Made by a program: the position numbers and the translations under genes. From Candidatus Bipolaricaulota bacterium (lineage in GTDB: Bacteria > Bipolaricaulota > Bipolaricaulia > Bipolaricaulales > Bipolaricaulaceae), in the NCBI GenBank assembly GCA_022838705.1, contig JALHJZ010000001.1, forward strand, positions 62,001-126,000: a DNA stretch of 64,000 bases, written 5' to 3'. Numbering within the stretch: the first letter of the stretch is position 1; every line of letters begins with the position of its first letter. The notes under the pieces are model-generated. The model did not search any database and was not told the origin of the DNA. It saw only the letters and a program-made list of their open reading frames with translations. This document shows, piece after piece, positions 17,048-32,906 of the stretch.

Positions 17048-17632
17048 CTAGAGGGGGGTGCGGCCCTTGAGGGCACGGCCGAGGGTGAGCTCGTCGGCCG
17101 ATTCGAGGTCCCGCCCCACCGGGATCCCGTGGGCGAGCTGCGACACCGCGACCCCCAGCGGCTTGAGGACCCGCAGGAGATGCATCGCGGTGAGGTCGCC
17201 CTCCAGCTTGGGCTCAAGGGCAAGGATCACCTCCCGCACGCCCTCCGCCTTCACCCGCTCCACGAGGCCCGCCACGGCGAGGTCCTCCGCCCCCACGTTC
17301 TTGGTGGGCGAGATGAGCCCCCCCAGCACGTGGTACCGGCCACGGTACTCCCCGGTGCGCTCGAGGTGGGGGATCTCCCACGGGCGGGCGACGACGCAGA
17401 TCACGGTCCCGTCGCGCTTTGGATCCCGGCAGATCGAGCACAGGCCGTCGCTCGCGAAGTTCCCGCACTGGGGGCAGCGCCCGATGCGATCGAGCCCGGC
17501 GAGGGCCTCCGCAAGCCGCTTCCCCTCCCCCGGCTTGGCGAGGAGGAAGAACGCGATCCTCTCCGCCGAGCGGCGGCCGATCCCCGGGAGGCGGGACAGG
17601 GCCGCGAGGAGTTCCTCGAGGGGCTCGATCAT
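17048..17632 (-). CDS. recR: Recombination mediator RecR
   Basis: A 194-residue RecFOR-pathway protein that helps load RecA at gapped DNA. It has an N-terminal helix-hairpin-helix (LSRLPGIGRRSAERIAF), a zinc finger with two CxxC pairs (RCPQCGNF and LCSICRD), and a Toprim domain with LEPKLEGDLTA. The ATG overlaps the ybaB stop (ATGA). The order dnaX-ybaB-recR is the common bacterial arrangement. Its end is one base from the tRNA-Arg CCA end on the opposite strand. Confidence 0.97.
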   Translation of the reverse strand: MIEPLEELLAALSRLPGIGRRSAERIAFFLLAKPGEGKRLAEALAGLDRIGRCPQCGNFASDGLCSICRDPKRDGTVICVVARPWEIPHLERTGEYRGRYHVLGGLISPTKNVGAEDLAVAGLVERVKAEGVREVILALEPKLEGDLTAMHLLRVLKPLGVAVSQLAHGIPVGRDLESADELTLGRALKGRTPL

Positions 17633-17946
17633 GGACCGAACCCGGGGGGGAGGAGCCGCGCCAGGGGGGCCATCGTCTGGTGGGCCAGGTCCTTCGCCTT
17701 CGCCTGGGCCTCGCGCACCGCCGCGACGATGAGGTCGGCCAGGAGGTCCACGTCCTCGGGGCGCGCCACCTCGGGGGAAATCTCGACCCTCAGGAGGTCT
17801 CCGTGTCCGGTGACCACGGCCTTGACCACGCCGCCGCCCGCCGTCGCCTCAACCTCCGCCGCGGCAAGCTTCTTCTGGTTCTCCGCGACCTCGGCCTGCA
17901 ATCGCTGCGCTTCCTTCATCAGGTTCCGCAGATCACTTGCTCCCAT
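17629..17946 (-). CDS. ybaB: YbaB/EbfC nucleoid-associated protein
   Basis: A 105-residue DNA-binding protein of the YbaB/EbfC family. It has an N-terminal helical segment (LMKEAQRLQAEVAENQKKL), a central beta region (GGGVVKAVVTGHGDLLRVEI) and a C-terminal helix. Two adjacent ATGs are present; 17946 is at the better distance from GGGAGG. It overlaps the end of dnaX and the start of recR. Confidence 0.93.
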   Translation of the reverse strand: MGASDLRNLMKEAQRLQAEVAENQKKLAAAEVEATAGGGVVKAVVTGHGDLLRVEISPEVARPEDVDLLADLIVAAVREAQAKAKDLAHQTMAPLARLLPPGFGP

Positions 17947-19390
17947 CATCCCCCTCCCCGAGGATCCTCCCTTCCAATGCCTCGGCGAGGATCCGCGCCC
18001 CTTCCTCGAGCGACGGCTTGGGATGGGCCCCGGCCCACACGAACTGCACGGCGAGGAGCGGGGCGAAGAACTTGTGCGCCGTGGCCTCCACGTAGCCGCG
18101 GACCGCGGGCTCGAGGAGCGACTCGTAATGGTATCCACAATCGGGGGGGAGACGGACCGTGAGGAGGCCATCGGCCCACATCACCTCAGCGGGGGAGAGG
18201 AACGCCGCCACCGCCACCCGCTCCTCGAGGATGGCCTGGAGCATTGCCTCCCATGCCTCCGGCCGGGGAGGCATCGCCTCCTGCGGCGTTGCCCGGGGTT
18301 CCCCGTCCCCCGTGGAGGGAGGGGGGAGCTCCGCTTCGCGGGCGGGTCCTGGCGAGCGAGGCCCTCCCGCCCCCGTTCGCAGCGGACCGCACAGGGCGAC
18401 GATCGCCACCTCCAGGTGGAGACGGCGGGAGAACGCCCGGCCCAGCTCCCCCCGGAGCTCGATCAGGCGCTGGGCAACGGGGATGAGCGCGGACTCGCCG
18501 GCAATGATCCGGTCCCGGGCCCGGCTCGCCGCCTCTTCAAGGAACAGGGCGAGGTCCCGCCCCCGGGTCGAAAGGTCGGCCACGATCGCGAGCGCCTGGT
18601 CCGCATCACGCCCGACCAGGGCGTCGAGGAACCCGTCCACCAGCGCGAGGGGGGGGAGCCCGAGGAGGTCCACCACCGCCTCCTCCGTCACCTCACCGGC
18701 GTGGCCGAGCTGATCGAGAACGACGAGGGCATCCCGCAGCGCCCCCCGGCTGCGTCGGGCGATGAGCTCGGCCGCCGGGGGAGCGAGGGCGATCCCCTCC
18801 GTTTGCGCCACCGTCACCAACACCCGGGCGATCGCGTCCTCGGCAATCGGCTGGAACTCGAACGCCTGGCAGCGGGAAATCACCGTGGCGGGGACCTTGT
18901 GGGGCTCAGTGGTGGCGAAGATGAATAGGACATGGGGAGGAGGTTCCTCGAGGGTCTTGAGGAGGGCGTTGAACGCCTCCCCGGTCAGCATGTGCACCTC
19001 GTCGATGATGTACACCTTGTACCGGCTCCCCGCGGGCACATAGGCCACTTCCTCCCGCAGCCGGCGGATCTGATCCACGCCGCGGTTCGAGGCCCCATCG
19101 ATCTCCACCACGTCGAGGGACAGGCCCTGGAGGATGCGCTGGCACGACTCGCAGCGGTTGCAGGGCTCCCCATCCTCGGGGGAAAGGCAGTTCGCGGCTC
19201 GGGAGAGGATCCGCGCCACCGATGTCTTCCCGACCCCGCGTTGACCGGAGAGGAGGTAGGCGTGGCCGAGTCTCCCTCCCGCCACGGCGCGGCGGAGGGT
19301 GGCCACGATGAGGTCCTGGCCCACGACCTCCCCGAACCGCTGCGGGCGGTACCGGCGGTACAGGGAGAGGTGGTCCGTGGGCTCGGTCAT
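17933..19390 (-). CDS. dnaX: DNA polymerase III subunits gamma/tau
   Basis: A 485-residue clamp-loader ATPase. Walker A is SGQRGVGKTS (about 48-57), and a zinc-binding cluster CLSPEDGEPCNRCESC follows. Walker B is IIDEVHML, and sensor 1 lies near FIFATTEPHKVP. A short tau-like C-terminal domain (about 370-485) follows a proline-rich linker. No Shine-Dalgarno sequence is visible; TATCCT (19402-19407) is 11 bases upstream of ATG 19390, and a GTG at 19396 is an alternative. The promoter region lies just past the 5S rRNA end. Confidence 0.95.
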   Translation of the reverse strand: MTEPTDHLSLYRRYRPQRFGEVVGQDLIVATLRRAVAGGRLGHAYLLSGQRGVGKTSVARILSRAANCLSPEDGEPCNRCESCQRILQGLSLDVVEIDGASNRGVDQIRRLREEVAYVPAGSRYKVYIIDEVHMLTGEAFNALLKTLEEPPPHVLFIFATTEPHKVPATVISRCQAFEFQPIAEDAIARVLVTVAQTEGIALAPPAAELIARRSRGALRDALVVLDQLGHAGEVTEEAVVDLLGLPPLALVDGFLDALVGRDADQALAIVADLSTRGRDLALFLEEAASRARDRIIAGESALIPVAQRLIELRGELGRAFSRRLHLEVAIVALCGPLRTGAGGPRSPGPAREAELPPPSTGDGEPRATPQEAMPPRPEAWEAMLQAILEERVAVAAFLSPAEVMWADGLLTVRLPPDCGYHYESLLEPAVRGYVEATAHKFFAPLLAVQFVWAGAHPKPSLEEGARILAEALEGRILGEGDDGSK

Positions 19391-19433
19391 GGGCACCCAG
19401 GAGGATAGCGGATGGGGGGGCGGAAAAAAAGAT

Positions 19434-19550
<117 letters not shown>

Positions 19551-19573
19551 AATCTCTAAACCGGCCTTGAGAA

Positions 19574-19598
19574 GTGAATAGAGCGTCCGCTACGTAAG
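19574..19598 (-). other. 23S rRNA processing stem, 3' strand
   Basis: Twenty-five bases complementary to 22620-22644 with a single G-U pair. Together they form a long stem bracketing the 23S rRNA, the expected RNase III site. Confidence 0.85.
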
Positions 19599-22619
<3,021 letters not shown>

Positions 22620-22644
22620 CTTACGTAGCAGACGCTCTATTCAC
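22620..22644 (-). other. 23S rRNA processing stem, 5' strand
   Basis: Complement of 19574-19598; see that entry. The strand reads GTGAATAGAGCGTCTGCTAC and onwards. Confidence 0.85.
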
Positions 22645-22683
22645 TTTTCAAGGACCGGATTGCCATCCACAAGCACACCGCCT

Positions 22684-22705
22684 CCCCTGGGGGAATACCC
22701 AGGGG
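22684..22705 (-). promoter_or_regulatory. Hairpin in rRNA leader
   Basis: An 8-bp stem CCCCTGGG/CCCAGGGG with a 6-base loop between the 23S promoter and the 23S processing stem. It has no U-run, so it is more likely an antitermination or leader element than a terminator of rsfS. Confidence 0.5.
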
Positions 22706-22719
22706 CGACGACCACTGGG

Positions 22720-22747
22720 ATTATACCGAGGGAGGGGAGGCGCGCAA
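22720..22747 (-). promoter_or_regulatory. Promoter of 23S-5S rRNA unit
   Basis: Minus-strand TTGCGC (22742-22747), 16-bp spacer, consensus TATAAT (22720-22725). The TAA stop codon of rsfS lies inside the -10 box. TTGCGC is also the -35 of upp and acpP. Confidence 0.75.
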
Positions 22748-23086
22748 GCCAGGCCAGGGGACGACCTGCCTCTCCGGCCACAGGCCCTCGATGTCGTAGA
22801 AGGCCCGCACTTCGTCGTGGAAGACATGCACGATGAAGTCGCCGTAGTCGAGGAGCGCCCACCGGCCCTCCTGCACCCCCTCGGTGTGCCGAGGGGTAAG
22901 CGGCATCTTCAAGAGGAGCTCGTTACAGAGGGCCCTTACGTGGAGCGGGTTCTCGCCGCTGGCGATGAGGAAGTACGAGGTGGGAATCGAGGATTCCCCC
23001 ACATCCACCACCGTCAGTCGGGCTCCTTTCTTCGCAACGATGAGGGCCGCGGCCCGATCGAGGAGGTCGCGCTCAGGATTGGACAT
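22721..23086 (-). CDS. rsfS: Ribosomal silencing factor RsfS
   Basis: A 121-residue RsfS/Iojap protein that binds L14 and blocks subunit joining in starvation. Family segments visible are the TSYFLIASGENPLHVRAL region and the end GRWALLDYGDFIVHVFHDEV, followed by a short ERQVVPWPGL tail. It overlaps the upstream lcp gene by 14 bases; an LCP-RsfS pair is common in bacteria. Its stop codon lies in the 23S promoter. Confidence 0.95.
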   Translation of the reverse strand: MSNPERDLLDRAAALIVAKKGARLTVVDVGESSIPTSYFLIASGENPLHVRALCNELLLKMPLTPRHTEGVQEGRWALLDYGDFIVHVFHDEVRAFYDIEGLWPERQVVPWPGLRASPPSV

Positions 23087-24230
23087 CGAACCCCGCTCCC
23101 AAGATCAGGATCACGTCCGTATGTTGCGGCCACCCGCCCACCCGTGCCAGGTCGAACTCGCGGTCCGTCTTGATCTGCACCCCTCCTTGCACGCCAGGGG
23201 GGAGGGCCTCGAGAAGGGCCTTCCCCTTGGCGCGGTCCTCCTCCCGCACCACGAGGTAGGTGGTGGGATAGTTGGACCGGTCAGCATCGGACGTCCCCGT
23301 CACCTGGAATCCCCGGTCAGCGAGCCAGGCCCCGGTCCGCGTGGCGAGGAGCTTCTGGCCCGTCCCGTTGAGAACGAGGACGCGGATCTCGTCGCGGGTG
23401 AGGAAGGTCGGCCCGCGGACGAGGGACTGGGTGAGCCGGCGTAGCCGCACCAGATCAGGGACCTGGTCACTGCTTGCTCCAGGCCGGGGGATGGTGGGGA
23501 TGATGGCGAACGTTGCCCGCTCCGGGGGGACGTCACCGAACGCCCGCGCCAGGTCCAGAGCCTCCCACAGGGTGAGGTTCGTGCGCGCCGCGTCGTAGAT
23601 GGCCTCGACGGTGGTCCGCCACGCGGCGGAGGGGATGGCCCGTGCCTTCTCCCCCAGCGCGCGCAGGAACTGGTGCTGCCGCACCAGCCGGGCGAGCTCG
23701 TCGCCGTCCTCGTACCGCACGAAGTCGAGCGCCTTCGCCCCGTCGAGCGTCTGTCGTCCGGGAGGGATGTCGATGAACAGGTTCTGGGAGCGATCCTGGT
23801 ATACGAGCCGGGTCTCCACCATCACCTCTACCCCTCCGACCAGGTCCACCGTCGTGCGGAGCCCGGTGAAGTCCATCACCACCCAATAGGGGAGGGGGAC
23901 TTCGAGGAGCGCGCTCAGGCGGCGGGCCATGCCAGCGATGCCCTCGGAGGGATACAAGGCATAGAGCGAGGTCCAGCCAGTTGCGGTGGGCCAGGTGAGG
24001 GTCCGCGGCACGCTGATCCAACTCGCCCTGCCCCCTGGTTGGACGACGGCCACGGCCACGGAGTGCACGTGCGCCGTGCTCTGGCCCCCCTCGTCCACCC
24101 CCACCACCAGCACGTACACGGGCGACCCCTGACGGAGGGTCCGCGTGACCTCGGTCTGGGAGAACAGGACGAACAGGGTCACCGCCACCCCGGTCAGGAC
24201 GAGCCCGATACCGATCGCCACACGCCGCAT
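23073..24230 (-). CDS. LytR-CpsA-Psr (LCP) family protein
   Basis: A 385-residue envelope protein with one N-terminal transmembrane helix (5-23). The LCP domain (about 40-260) attaches polymers to peptidoglycan in its family; here it shows [30 protein letters not shown] and [19 protein letters not shown]. The C-terminal LytR_C domain (about 290-375) has [15 protein letters not shown]. The start ATG is nine bases after TAACCT, with no Shine-Dalgarno sequence. rsfS overlaps its end. Confidence 0.9.
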   Translation of the reverse strand: MRRVAIGIGLVLTGVAVTLFVLFSQTEVTRTLRQGSPVYVLVVGVDEGGQSTAHVHSVAVAVVQPGGRASWISVPRTLTWPTATGWTSLYALYPSEGIAGMARRLSALLEVPLPYWVVMDFTGLRTTVDLVGGVEVMVETRLVYQDRSQNLFIDIPPGRQTLDGAKALDFVRYEDGDELARLVRQHQFLRALGEKARAIPSAAWRTTVEAIYDAARTNLTLWEALDLARAFGDVPPERATFAIIPTIPRPGASSDQVPDLVRLRRLTQSLVRGPTFLTRDEIRVLVLNGTGQKLLATRTGAWLADRGFQVTGTSDADRSNYPTTYLVVREEDRAKGKALLEALPPGVQGGVQIKTDREFDLARVGGWPQHTDVILILGAGFDVQS

Positions 24231-24239
24231 GTCGGAGAA

Positions 24240-24269
24240 AGGTTAGCCAGGGAGTGGGCAGTTCGTCAA
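24240..24269 (-). promoter_or_regulatory. Promoter of lcp-rsfS, probably leaderless
   Basis: Minus-strand TTGACG (24264-24269), 18-bp spacer, TAACCT (24240-24245); the ATG at 24230 is nine bases further. Back to back with the AMMECR1 promoter. Confidence 0.7.
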
Positions 24270-24278
24270 ACGCCGCGG

Positions 24279-24306
24279 TTGACGCCGCCCCCCGATCGGA
24301 TACGCT
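24279..24306 (+). promoter_or_regulatory. Promoter of AMMECR1-mtaB-phoH-ligA cluster
   Basis: TTGACG (24279-24284), 16-bp spacer, TACGCT (24301-24306). The spacer contains the palindrome CCGATCGG (24292-24299). GTG 24315 is eight bases after the -10. Confidence 0.7.
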
Positions 24307-24314
24307 CGCGGGGC

Positions 24315-24833
24315 GTGAGTCCGATGGATCCCTACGTGGCTTTGGCCCGGTCAAGCATTGCGGCGTACGTGAGGGAAGGGCGGCGGATCTCCCCTCCTCC
24401 TGGCCTGCCGCCGGAGCTCACCTCCCGCCGCCGGGGAGCGTTCGTGTCCATCAAGAAAAGGGGAGCGCTGCGGGGCTGCATCGGCACCTACCAGCCGACC
24501 GAGGAGAACCTGGCCGAGGAGATCATCGCGAACGCGATCCGTGCGGCGACGGAGGACCCACGGTTCCCTCCCCTCACCCCGGATGAGCTTCCCGAGGTCT
24601 CCCTCTCGGTAGATGTGCTCTCCCCGCCCGAGGAGTGCAGCGAGGGAGAACTCGATCCCAGGAGGTATGGGGTGATCGTCGAGAGGGGATGGCGGCGGGG
24701 GCTCCTCCTCCCCGACCTCCCCGGCGTGGACACGGTGGAGGAACAGCTCCGGATCGCGAAGATGAAGGCCGGGATCTCCGCCGATGAGCCGTGTCGGCTG
24801 TGGCGGTTCACCGTGGAGCGGCACACGGAATGA
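24315..24833 (+). CDS. AMMECR1-domain protein
   Basis: A 172-residue AMMECR1 protein with the signature [18 protein letters not shown] in the middle and [11 protein letters not shown] further on. The family is conserved from archaea to humans, but its biochemical role is unknown. Start GTG 24315 would be leaderless; ATG 24324, three codons in, is the alternative. mtaB overlaps its stop as ATGA. Confidence 0.9.
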   Translation: MSPMDPYVALARSSIAAYVREGRRISPPPGLPPELTSRRRGAFVSIKKRGALRGCIGTYQPTEENLAEEIIANAIRAATEDPRFPPLTPDELPEVSLSVDVLSPPEECSEGELDPRRYGVIVERGWRRGLLLPDLPGVDTVEEQLRIAKMKAGISADEPCRLWRFTVERHTE

Positions 24834-26098
24834 AGGCCATCGTCCACACCGTGGGGTGCCGGGTCAACCAGTACGAGTCCCACCTCCTCGCGGAGAGGCT
24901 CGCGGACGAGGAGGCTCCGGGGGAGGTCCACGTGGTGAACACCTGTACCGTGACCGCCCTCGCCGACCGGAAGTCCCGCCAGCTCATCGCCCGCCTCAGG
25001 CGCGACCACCCCGCGGCCCTCATCGTGGCCGTGGGGTGCGGGGCGGACGGAGCCGGGCCGGGGTTGAAGCGGGCGGGGGCGGATCTCCTCGTGGGGAACC
25101 GCGACAAGGAACGGATCATGGATGCGATCCAGCGCTTCCTGGTGGGTGGGCCGCCATGCGAGGGGAAGTGGGGAAACCTTGACGGGGAGAGGATCACGGG
25201 CCGGGAGGCGCGGGTCCGGGCCCTGCTCAAGGTGCAGGACGGCTGCACGGTGGGCTGTACCTTCTGCCGGACGTGGCAGGTGCGGGGGCCGCTCCGGAGC
25301 AAGACGCCTGAGGTGGCCCGCGCCGAGGCGGAGGCCCTCGCCCGCGCCGGACATCCGGAGATCGTGGTCGTGGGGATCAACCTCGCCCAGTACGGGGAGG
25401 ACCTCCCCTCCCGCCCCACGCTCACCGACCTTCTTACCTCCCTCCTCTCCGTGCCCGGCGTCCGCTACCGGCTCTCGTCCGTCAACCCGGACGCGGTCAC
25501 GGACGAACTCATCGCCGTGTTCGCGCGCGAGTCCCGCCTCTGCCCCTACCTCCACCTCCCCCTCCAATCCGGCGACGATGCCGTCCTGGAGAGGATGAGG
25601 CGCCCCTACACCGCGGCGGAGTACGTCGCGCGGGCCGAGGCGTTCCGGCGCGCGGTCCCTCAGGCCACCCTCGGTGCCGACGTGATGGTGGGGTTCCCGG
25701 GGGAGGACGAGGGGGCATTTGCGCACACGGTGGAGGTCCTCGATTCCCTCCTCCCCCTCAACGTCCACATCTTCCGGTACTCCCCCCGGCCAGGGACGGC
25801 AGCGGCGCGGTTTGCGCCGCGGGTCCCCCCCGCCGCGGCGGCCCGCCGGGCGGCCCGGCTCGCCTCCCTCGCCGACGGGTGGTCCCGTGCTTCCCAGGAA
25901 CGGTTTCTCGGGGCCGAGGTCGGGGTGGCGGCGGAGGAGGTAGCAGGGGATGCTATCCGAGGCCGGAGCGAGAACTACCTTGCGGTGGAAGTGCGTGGAT
26001 GCGCGGCTCCACGCGGTACAATCGTCCCGGCCCGCCTTGTGGCGCGGGCCACCGGGCACCTTGTGGGGGTGAGGGCGGATCGGACGCAGAGTAGCTGA
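24830..26098 (+). CDS. mtaB: tRNA-t6A37 methylthiotransferase MtaB (MiaB-like)
   Basis: A 422-residue radical-SAM methylthiotransferase that would convert t6A37 to ms2t6A37 in tRNA. The N-terminal UPF0004 domain has its three cluster cysteines C10, C39 and C70. The radical-SAM cluster motif is C139-x3-C143-x2-C146 ([10 protein letters not shown]). A C-terminal TRAM domain follows (about 365-420). MtaB is favoured over MiaB by the short N-terminus and the [16 protein letters not shown] segment. Its ATG overlaps the AMMECR1 stop. Confidence 0.88.
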   Translation: MKAIVHTVGCRVNQYESHLLAERLADEEAPGEVHVVNTCTVTALADRKSRQLIARLRRDHPAALIVAVGCGADGAGPGLKRAGADLLVGNRDKERIMDAIQRFLVGGPPCEGKWGNLDGERITGREARVRALLKVQDGCTVGCTFCRTWQVRGPLRSKTPEVARAEAEALARAGHPEIVVVGINLAQYGEDLPSRPTLTDLLTSLLSVPGVRYRLSSVNPDAVTDELIAVFARESRLCPYLHLPLQSGDDAVLERMRRPYTAAEYVARAEAFRRAVPQATLGADVMVGFPGEDEGAFAHTVEVLDSLLPLNVHIFRYSPRPGTAAARFAPRVPPAAAARRAARLASLADGWSRASQERFLGAEVGVAAEEVAGDAIRGRSENYLAVEVRGCAAPRGTIVPARLVARATGHLVGVRADRTQSS

Positions 26099-26120
26099 AA
26101 TCGAGTTCGGAAGCCACGAT

Positions 26121-29954
<3,834 letters not shown>

Positions 29955-29970
29955 GGTTCGTCCCGAGTGG

Positions 29971-29999
29971 AGTGTACCGGGGGCCAACCGGTCGTCCAA
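29971..29999 (-). promoter_or_regulatory. Promoter of the sigma factor gene
   Basis: Minus-strand TTGGAC (29994-29999), 17-bp spacer, TACACT (29971-29976). Its -35 is five bases from the -35 of the divergent csp promoter, so the two promoters probably compete or share regulation. Confidence 0.75.
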
Positions 30000-30004
30000 G
30001 GGAG

Positions 30005-30032
30005 TTGCTTTCCTCCCCTTCCCGGCTATACT
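30005..30032 (+). promoter_or_regulatory. Promoter of cold-shock gene
   Basis: TTGCTT (30005-30010), 16-bp spacer, TATACT (30027-30032). The predicted 5' untranslated region is about 110 bases, a length typical of cold-shock mRNAs and unlike most genes here. Confidence 0.75.
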
Positions 30033-30148
30033 TGCGACCGTAGGACCGTACGAAATGCAGCACCGCAGTGGCTGCTCGGGGTTTCCCTATGCAGCGAACA
30101 GGGGCTCATGTAGACGGTCGAGACACAAGAAAAGGGGGGAACAACCGA

Positions 30149-30349
30149 ATGGCCACGGGTAAAGTGAAGTGGTTCGACGACGCGAAGGGGTATGGCTTCA
30201 TCGAGCAGGATGGAGGCCCAGATGTGTTCGTGCATTTCTCGGCGATTACCATGCCTGGGTTCAAGAGCCTGCGCGAGGGCCAAGTCGTGGAGTTCGACGT
30301 CGAGCAGGGCCCGAAGGGGCCGCAAGCCAAGAACGTGACACCGCGCTAG
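30149..30349 (+). CDS. csp: Cold-shock domain protein
   Basis: A 66-residue single-domain RNA chaperone of the CspA family. It has [15 protein letters not shown] with RNP1, then DVFVHFSAI with RNP2, and the [16 protein letters not shown] end. ATG 30149 follows AAAAGGGGGGA. It has its own promoter, a long leader and a strong terminator, so it is a single-gene unit. Confidence 0.97.
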   Translation: MATGKVKWFDDAKGYGFIEQDGGPDVFVHFSAITMPGFKSLREGQVVEFDVEQGPKGPQAKNVTPR

Positions 30350-30370
30350 ACCGAAGCTGTCCCGATGAAG

Positions 30371-30403
30371 AGGGCCCTGGGTTCCCAGGGCCCTTTCCTT
30401 TTT
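30371..30403 (+). terminator. Rho-independent terminator of csp
   Basis: An 11-bp stem AGGGCCCTGGG/CCCAGGGCCCT (30371-30381 and 30384-30394) followed by TTTCCTTTTT. It lies 21 bases past the stop. Confidence 0.93.
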
Positions 30404-30431
30404 GAAAGCTCCGTCCACTGGAGCGAGGACG

Positions 30432-31121
30432 CTACCGGCCGAGCTGGGCCGCACGGAACTCCTCGAGGAGCCGGATCCCGGCAGCGAGGTCCTCCTCGGC
30501 GAGCTTCAGCCGGGCGAGGGCCGGCCCGGGGAGGCGGGCCAGGGCATCGAGGGACCGCCACAGGCGGGGCGGGACGACCTCCCCCCGGCCCCCACAGCGC
30601 ACACAGAGGAGCCCGCCCCCTTCGGGGGACCACGTCAGGCCCGCGAGGGCCCCGCACCGGACGCAACCGCGGAGGTGGGGGGCATGTCCACCGACGCCAA
30701 GGAGGCGCAGGAGGTAGGCCACGGTGAACACGGGGGGAGGGAGGCCCTCGTCGAGGCGGGCGAGGGCCTCCAACGTCAGGGCGTAGGGGCGATCATCGGG
30801 CGCTTCAACGGGCACGAGGTCCACCACCCACGCCAGGGCCTTCAAGGCAGCTGTGGCCCGCTCGAGATCGCCCCGGACATGGGGGAAGGTGCGCACGAGG
30901 CTCGCCTCCTTAAGGAGGTGGAGGCCACGGCGGCGGTAGTGGATCACGTCCACGACGTGCAATGGATCGAGCACCGCCCCCCCCGACCCCTCCAGGCGCC
31001 GCGCCCCCTTCGCCAGGACGTCCAGCCGGCCGCGGGGGGTGAGGAGGACCGCAATCCGGTCCGTCTCAGCGTGGTCCTGGGTGCGGAGGACGATCCCCCG
31101 ATCCCGGGAGAGCTCGGCCAT
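30432..31121 (-). CDS. recO: DNA repair protein RecO
   Basis: A 229-residue RecFOR-pathway protein that anneals DNA and loads RecA with RecR. The N-terminal OB fold reads GIVLRTQDHAETDRIAVLLT, and there is a four-cysteine zinc site (CVRCGAL and LLCVRCGG). It is the last gene of the minus-strand unit GNAT-enolase superfamily-deoC-recO, starting three bases after deoC. Its end faces the csp terminator. Confidence 0.92.
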   Translation of the reverse strand: MAELSRDRGIVLRTQDHAETDRIAVLLTPRGRLDVLAKGARRLEGSGGAVLDPLHVVDVIHYRRRGLHLLKEASLVRTFPHVRGDLERATAALKALAWVVDLVPVEAPDDRPYALTLEALARLDEGLPPPVFTVAYLLRLLGVGGHAPHLRGCVRCGALAGLTWSPEGGGLLCVRCGGRGEVVPPRLWRSLDALARLPGPALARLKLAEEDLAAGIRLLEEFRAAQLGR

Positions 31122-31124
31122 AGC

Positions 31125-31787
31125 CTACTCGGGCGCCCCGGCGAGGATCTGAACGCCCTTCGAGGCCCCGATGCGGTTTGCCCCAGCCTGGATCATGCGG
31201 AGGGCCGTCTCGTAGTCGCGGATCCCGCCCGCGGCCTTGACCCCGAGCGCCGCCCCCACCGTGCGGCGGAGGAGGGCCACGTCCTCGACCGTCGCCCCCC
31301 CGGTGCTGAACCCCGTCGAGGTCTTGACGAAGTCCGCCCCTGCCTCCTGGGCAAGCTTCGCCCCAGCCACCTTCTGCTCACTGGAGAGGAGGCAACACTC
31401 CAGGATCACCTTGAGGACGATCGGCCGGGGCGCTGCCTCCCGCACCGCGCGGATGTCGGCGAGGACGCGGGACCGATCCCCCTCCTTGAGTGCCGCCACA
31501 TCCACCACCATGTCCACCTCGTCCGCGCCGTCGTCCACCGCGGCCCGCGCCTCGCACGCCTTGACCTCCGGCTTGTGCTGGCCATGGGGGAACCCGACGA
31601 CCGTGCACAGACGCACCCCCGTGTCCCGGAGGAGGGACTTCGCCCACGCCGCATGCCCGGGCGGGATGCACACTGCGTAGAACCCATGCTGGGCCGCTTC
31701 CGTACACGCCTGCCTCACTGCGGCACGCCCCGTCTCCGGCCCGAGCACCGTGTGGTCGATCATCTTCGCCAGTTCCGCTTTCGTCAT
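31125..31787 (-). CDS. deoC: Deoxyribose-phosphate aldolase
   Basis: A 220-residue class I aldolase that cleaves 2-deoxyribose 5-phosphate to glyceraldehyde 3-phosphate and acetaldehyde. The Schiff-base lysine is K155 (ADFVKTSTGF). The proton-relay residues D92 (ADEVDMVVD) and K126 (VLKVILE) are present, as is the phosphate-binding GIRDYETA. Of two adjacent ATGs, 31787 is better spaced from GAGGAGGG. It lies nine bases after the enolase-superfamily gene. Confidence 0.96.
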   Translation of the reverse strand: MTKAELAKMIDHTVLGPETGRAAVRQACTEAAQHGFYAVCIPPGHAAWAKSLLRDTGVRLCTVVGFPHGQHKPEVKACEARAAVDDGADEVDMVVDVAALKEGDRSRVLADIRAVREAAPRPIVLKVILECCLLSSEQKVAGAKLAQEAGADFVKTSTGFSTGGATVEDVALLRRTVGAALGVKAAGGIRDYETALRMIQAGANRIGASKGVQILAGAPE

Positions 31788-31796
31788 CATCCCTCC

Positions 31797-32906
31797 TCAC
31801 GGGCGCCATGCCCACGCTGCTCTCGTGAACCGGTGAAGCCGCCCGAGGTCCACCTCCACCCCCACGCCTGGCCGCGGGGGGACCCGGATCCACCCCTCCT
31901 CCAGGCGGAACGGGGGGAGCGCGATGTCCTCCTCATAGTAGCGGTCCGTGGCCGAGATGTCGTGGGGGAGCGTGAACCCCGGGAGAGAAGCCAGGGCCAC
32001 GTTGACGGCGCGGCCGATCCCCGTTTCGAGCATCCCCCCGCACCACAGGGGCACCCCCCTCGCCCGGGCGAGCTCGTGCACGGCGAGGACCGCGGACAGG
32101 CCCCCGATTCGACCCTGTTTGACGTTGATGATCCGGCACGCTCCGAGCTCGAGCGCCTCCCATGCCCGGTGAGGGGAGGAGATGGACTCGTCGAGGCAGA
32201 GCGGGGTGCGCAGGGCCCCCGCAAGCCGGGCGTGGCCGACGAGGTCGTCATGGGCAAGGGGCTGCTCGACCATGAGGAGCCCAAACCGATCGAACTCCGC
32301 GAGGTGAGGGGCATCCTGGAGCGTGTACGCGGCGTTGGCGTCCACGGACAGGGGGAGATCGGGAAATTGCTCTCGCACCGCGGCCACGGGTTCGAGGTCC
32401 CACCCCGGCTTCACCTTGAGCTTCACCCGCTGGTAACCCGCCGCGACGTACGCCGCAACGCGGGAGACGAGCGTCGCGATATCGGGCTGGATCCCCACAC
32501 TCACCCCGGAGGGGACCCTGTCCTGTGTTCCCCCGAGGACCGCGGCAAGGGGCTTCCCCTCCCGCTGGGCGTGGAGGTCCCACAGGGCGGCCTCCACGGT
32601 GGCCTTGGCCATCGGGTGCCCACGGATCGGGGCCAGGAGCCGGGGAACGTCCGTGGGATGGGCGATGCCCTTCCCCACGAGGAAGGGGAGGGCGAAGTCG
32701 AGGATCACATGGCGGGCCGTCTCCGTCGTCTCCGCGGAGTACCACGGCCCACGATCGGCCACGCACTCCCCCCACCCCGTGAGCCCATCGGCGGCGAGGG
32801 AGAGGAGGAGCGCGGTCCGCATCCTCTCTTCCCCGAAACTCGTCGCGAACGGGGCGACGAGGGGCAGCTCCACGAGGGAGAGGGTCGCACGCTCGATCCG
32901 GATCAC
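31797..32906 (-). CDS. Enolase-superfamily o-succinylbenzoate synthase / N-succinylamino acid racemase
   Basis: A 369-residue member of the MenC2/NAAAR group. The acid/base lysines are K162 and K164 (KLKVKPGWD) and K263 (NVKQGRIGG), and the metal ligands are D189, E214 and D239. This subgroup may make o-succinylbenzoate for menaquinone or racemise N-succinyl amino acids. No other men gene is nearby. A GNAT gene overlaps its start (ATGA), as in the Geobacillus operon that converts D- to L-amino acids through N-succinylation, so the racemase role is favoured. That assignment is inference from context. Confidence 0.87.
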   Translation of the reverse strand: MIRIERATLSLVELPLVAPFATSFGEERMRTALLLSLAADGLTGWGECVADRGPWYSAETTETARHVILDFALPFLVGKGIAHPTDVPRLLAPIRGHPMAKATVEAALWDLHAQREGKPLAAVLGGTQDRVPSGVSVGIQPDIATLVSRVAAYVAAGYQRVKLKVKPGWDLEPVAAVREQFPDLPLSVDANAAYTLQDAPHLAEFDRFGLLMVEQPLAHDDLVGHARLAGALRTPLCLDESISSPHRAWEALELGACRIINVKQGRIGGLSAVLAVHELARARGVPLWCGGMLETGIGRAVNVALASLPGFTLPHDISATDRYYEEDIALPPFRLEEGWIRVPPRPGVGVEVDLGRLHRFTRAAWAWRP

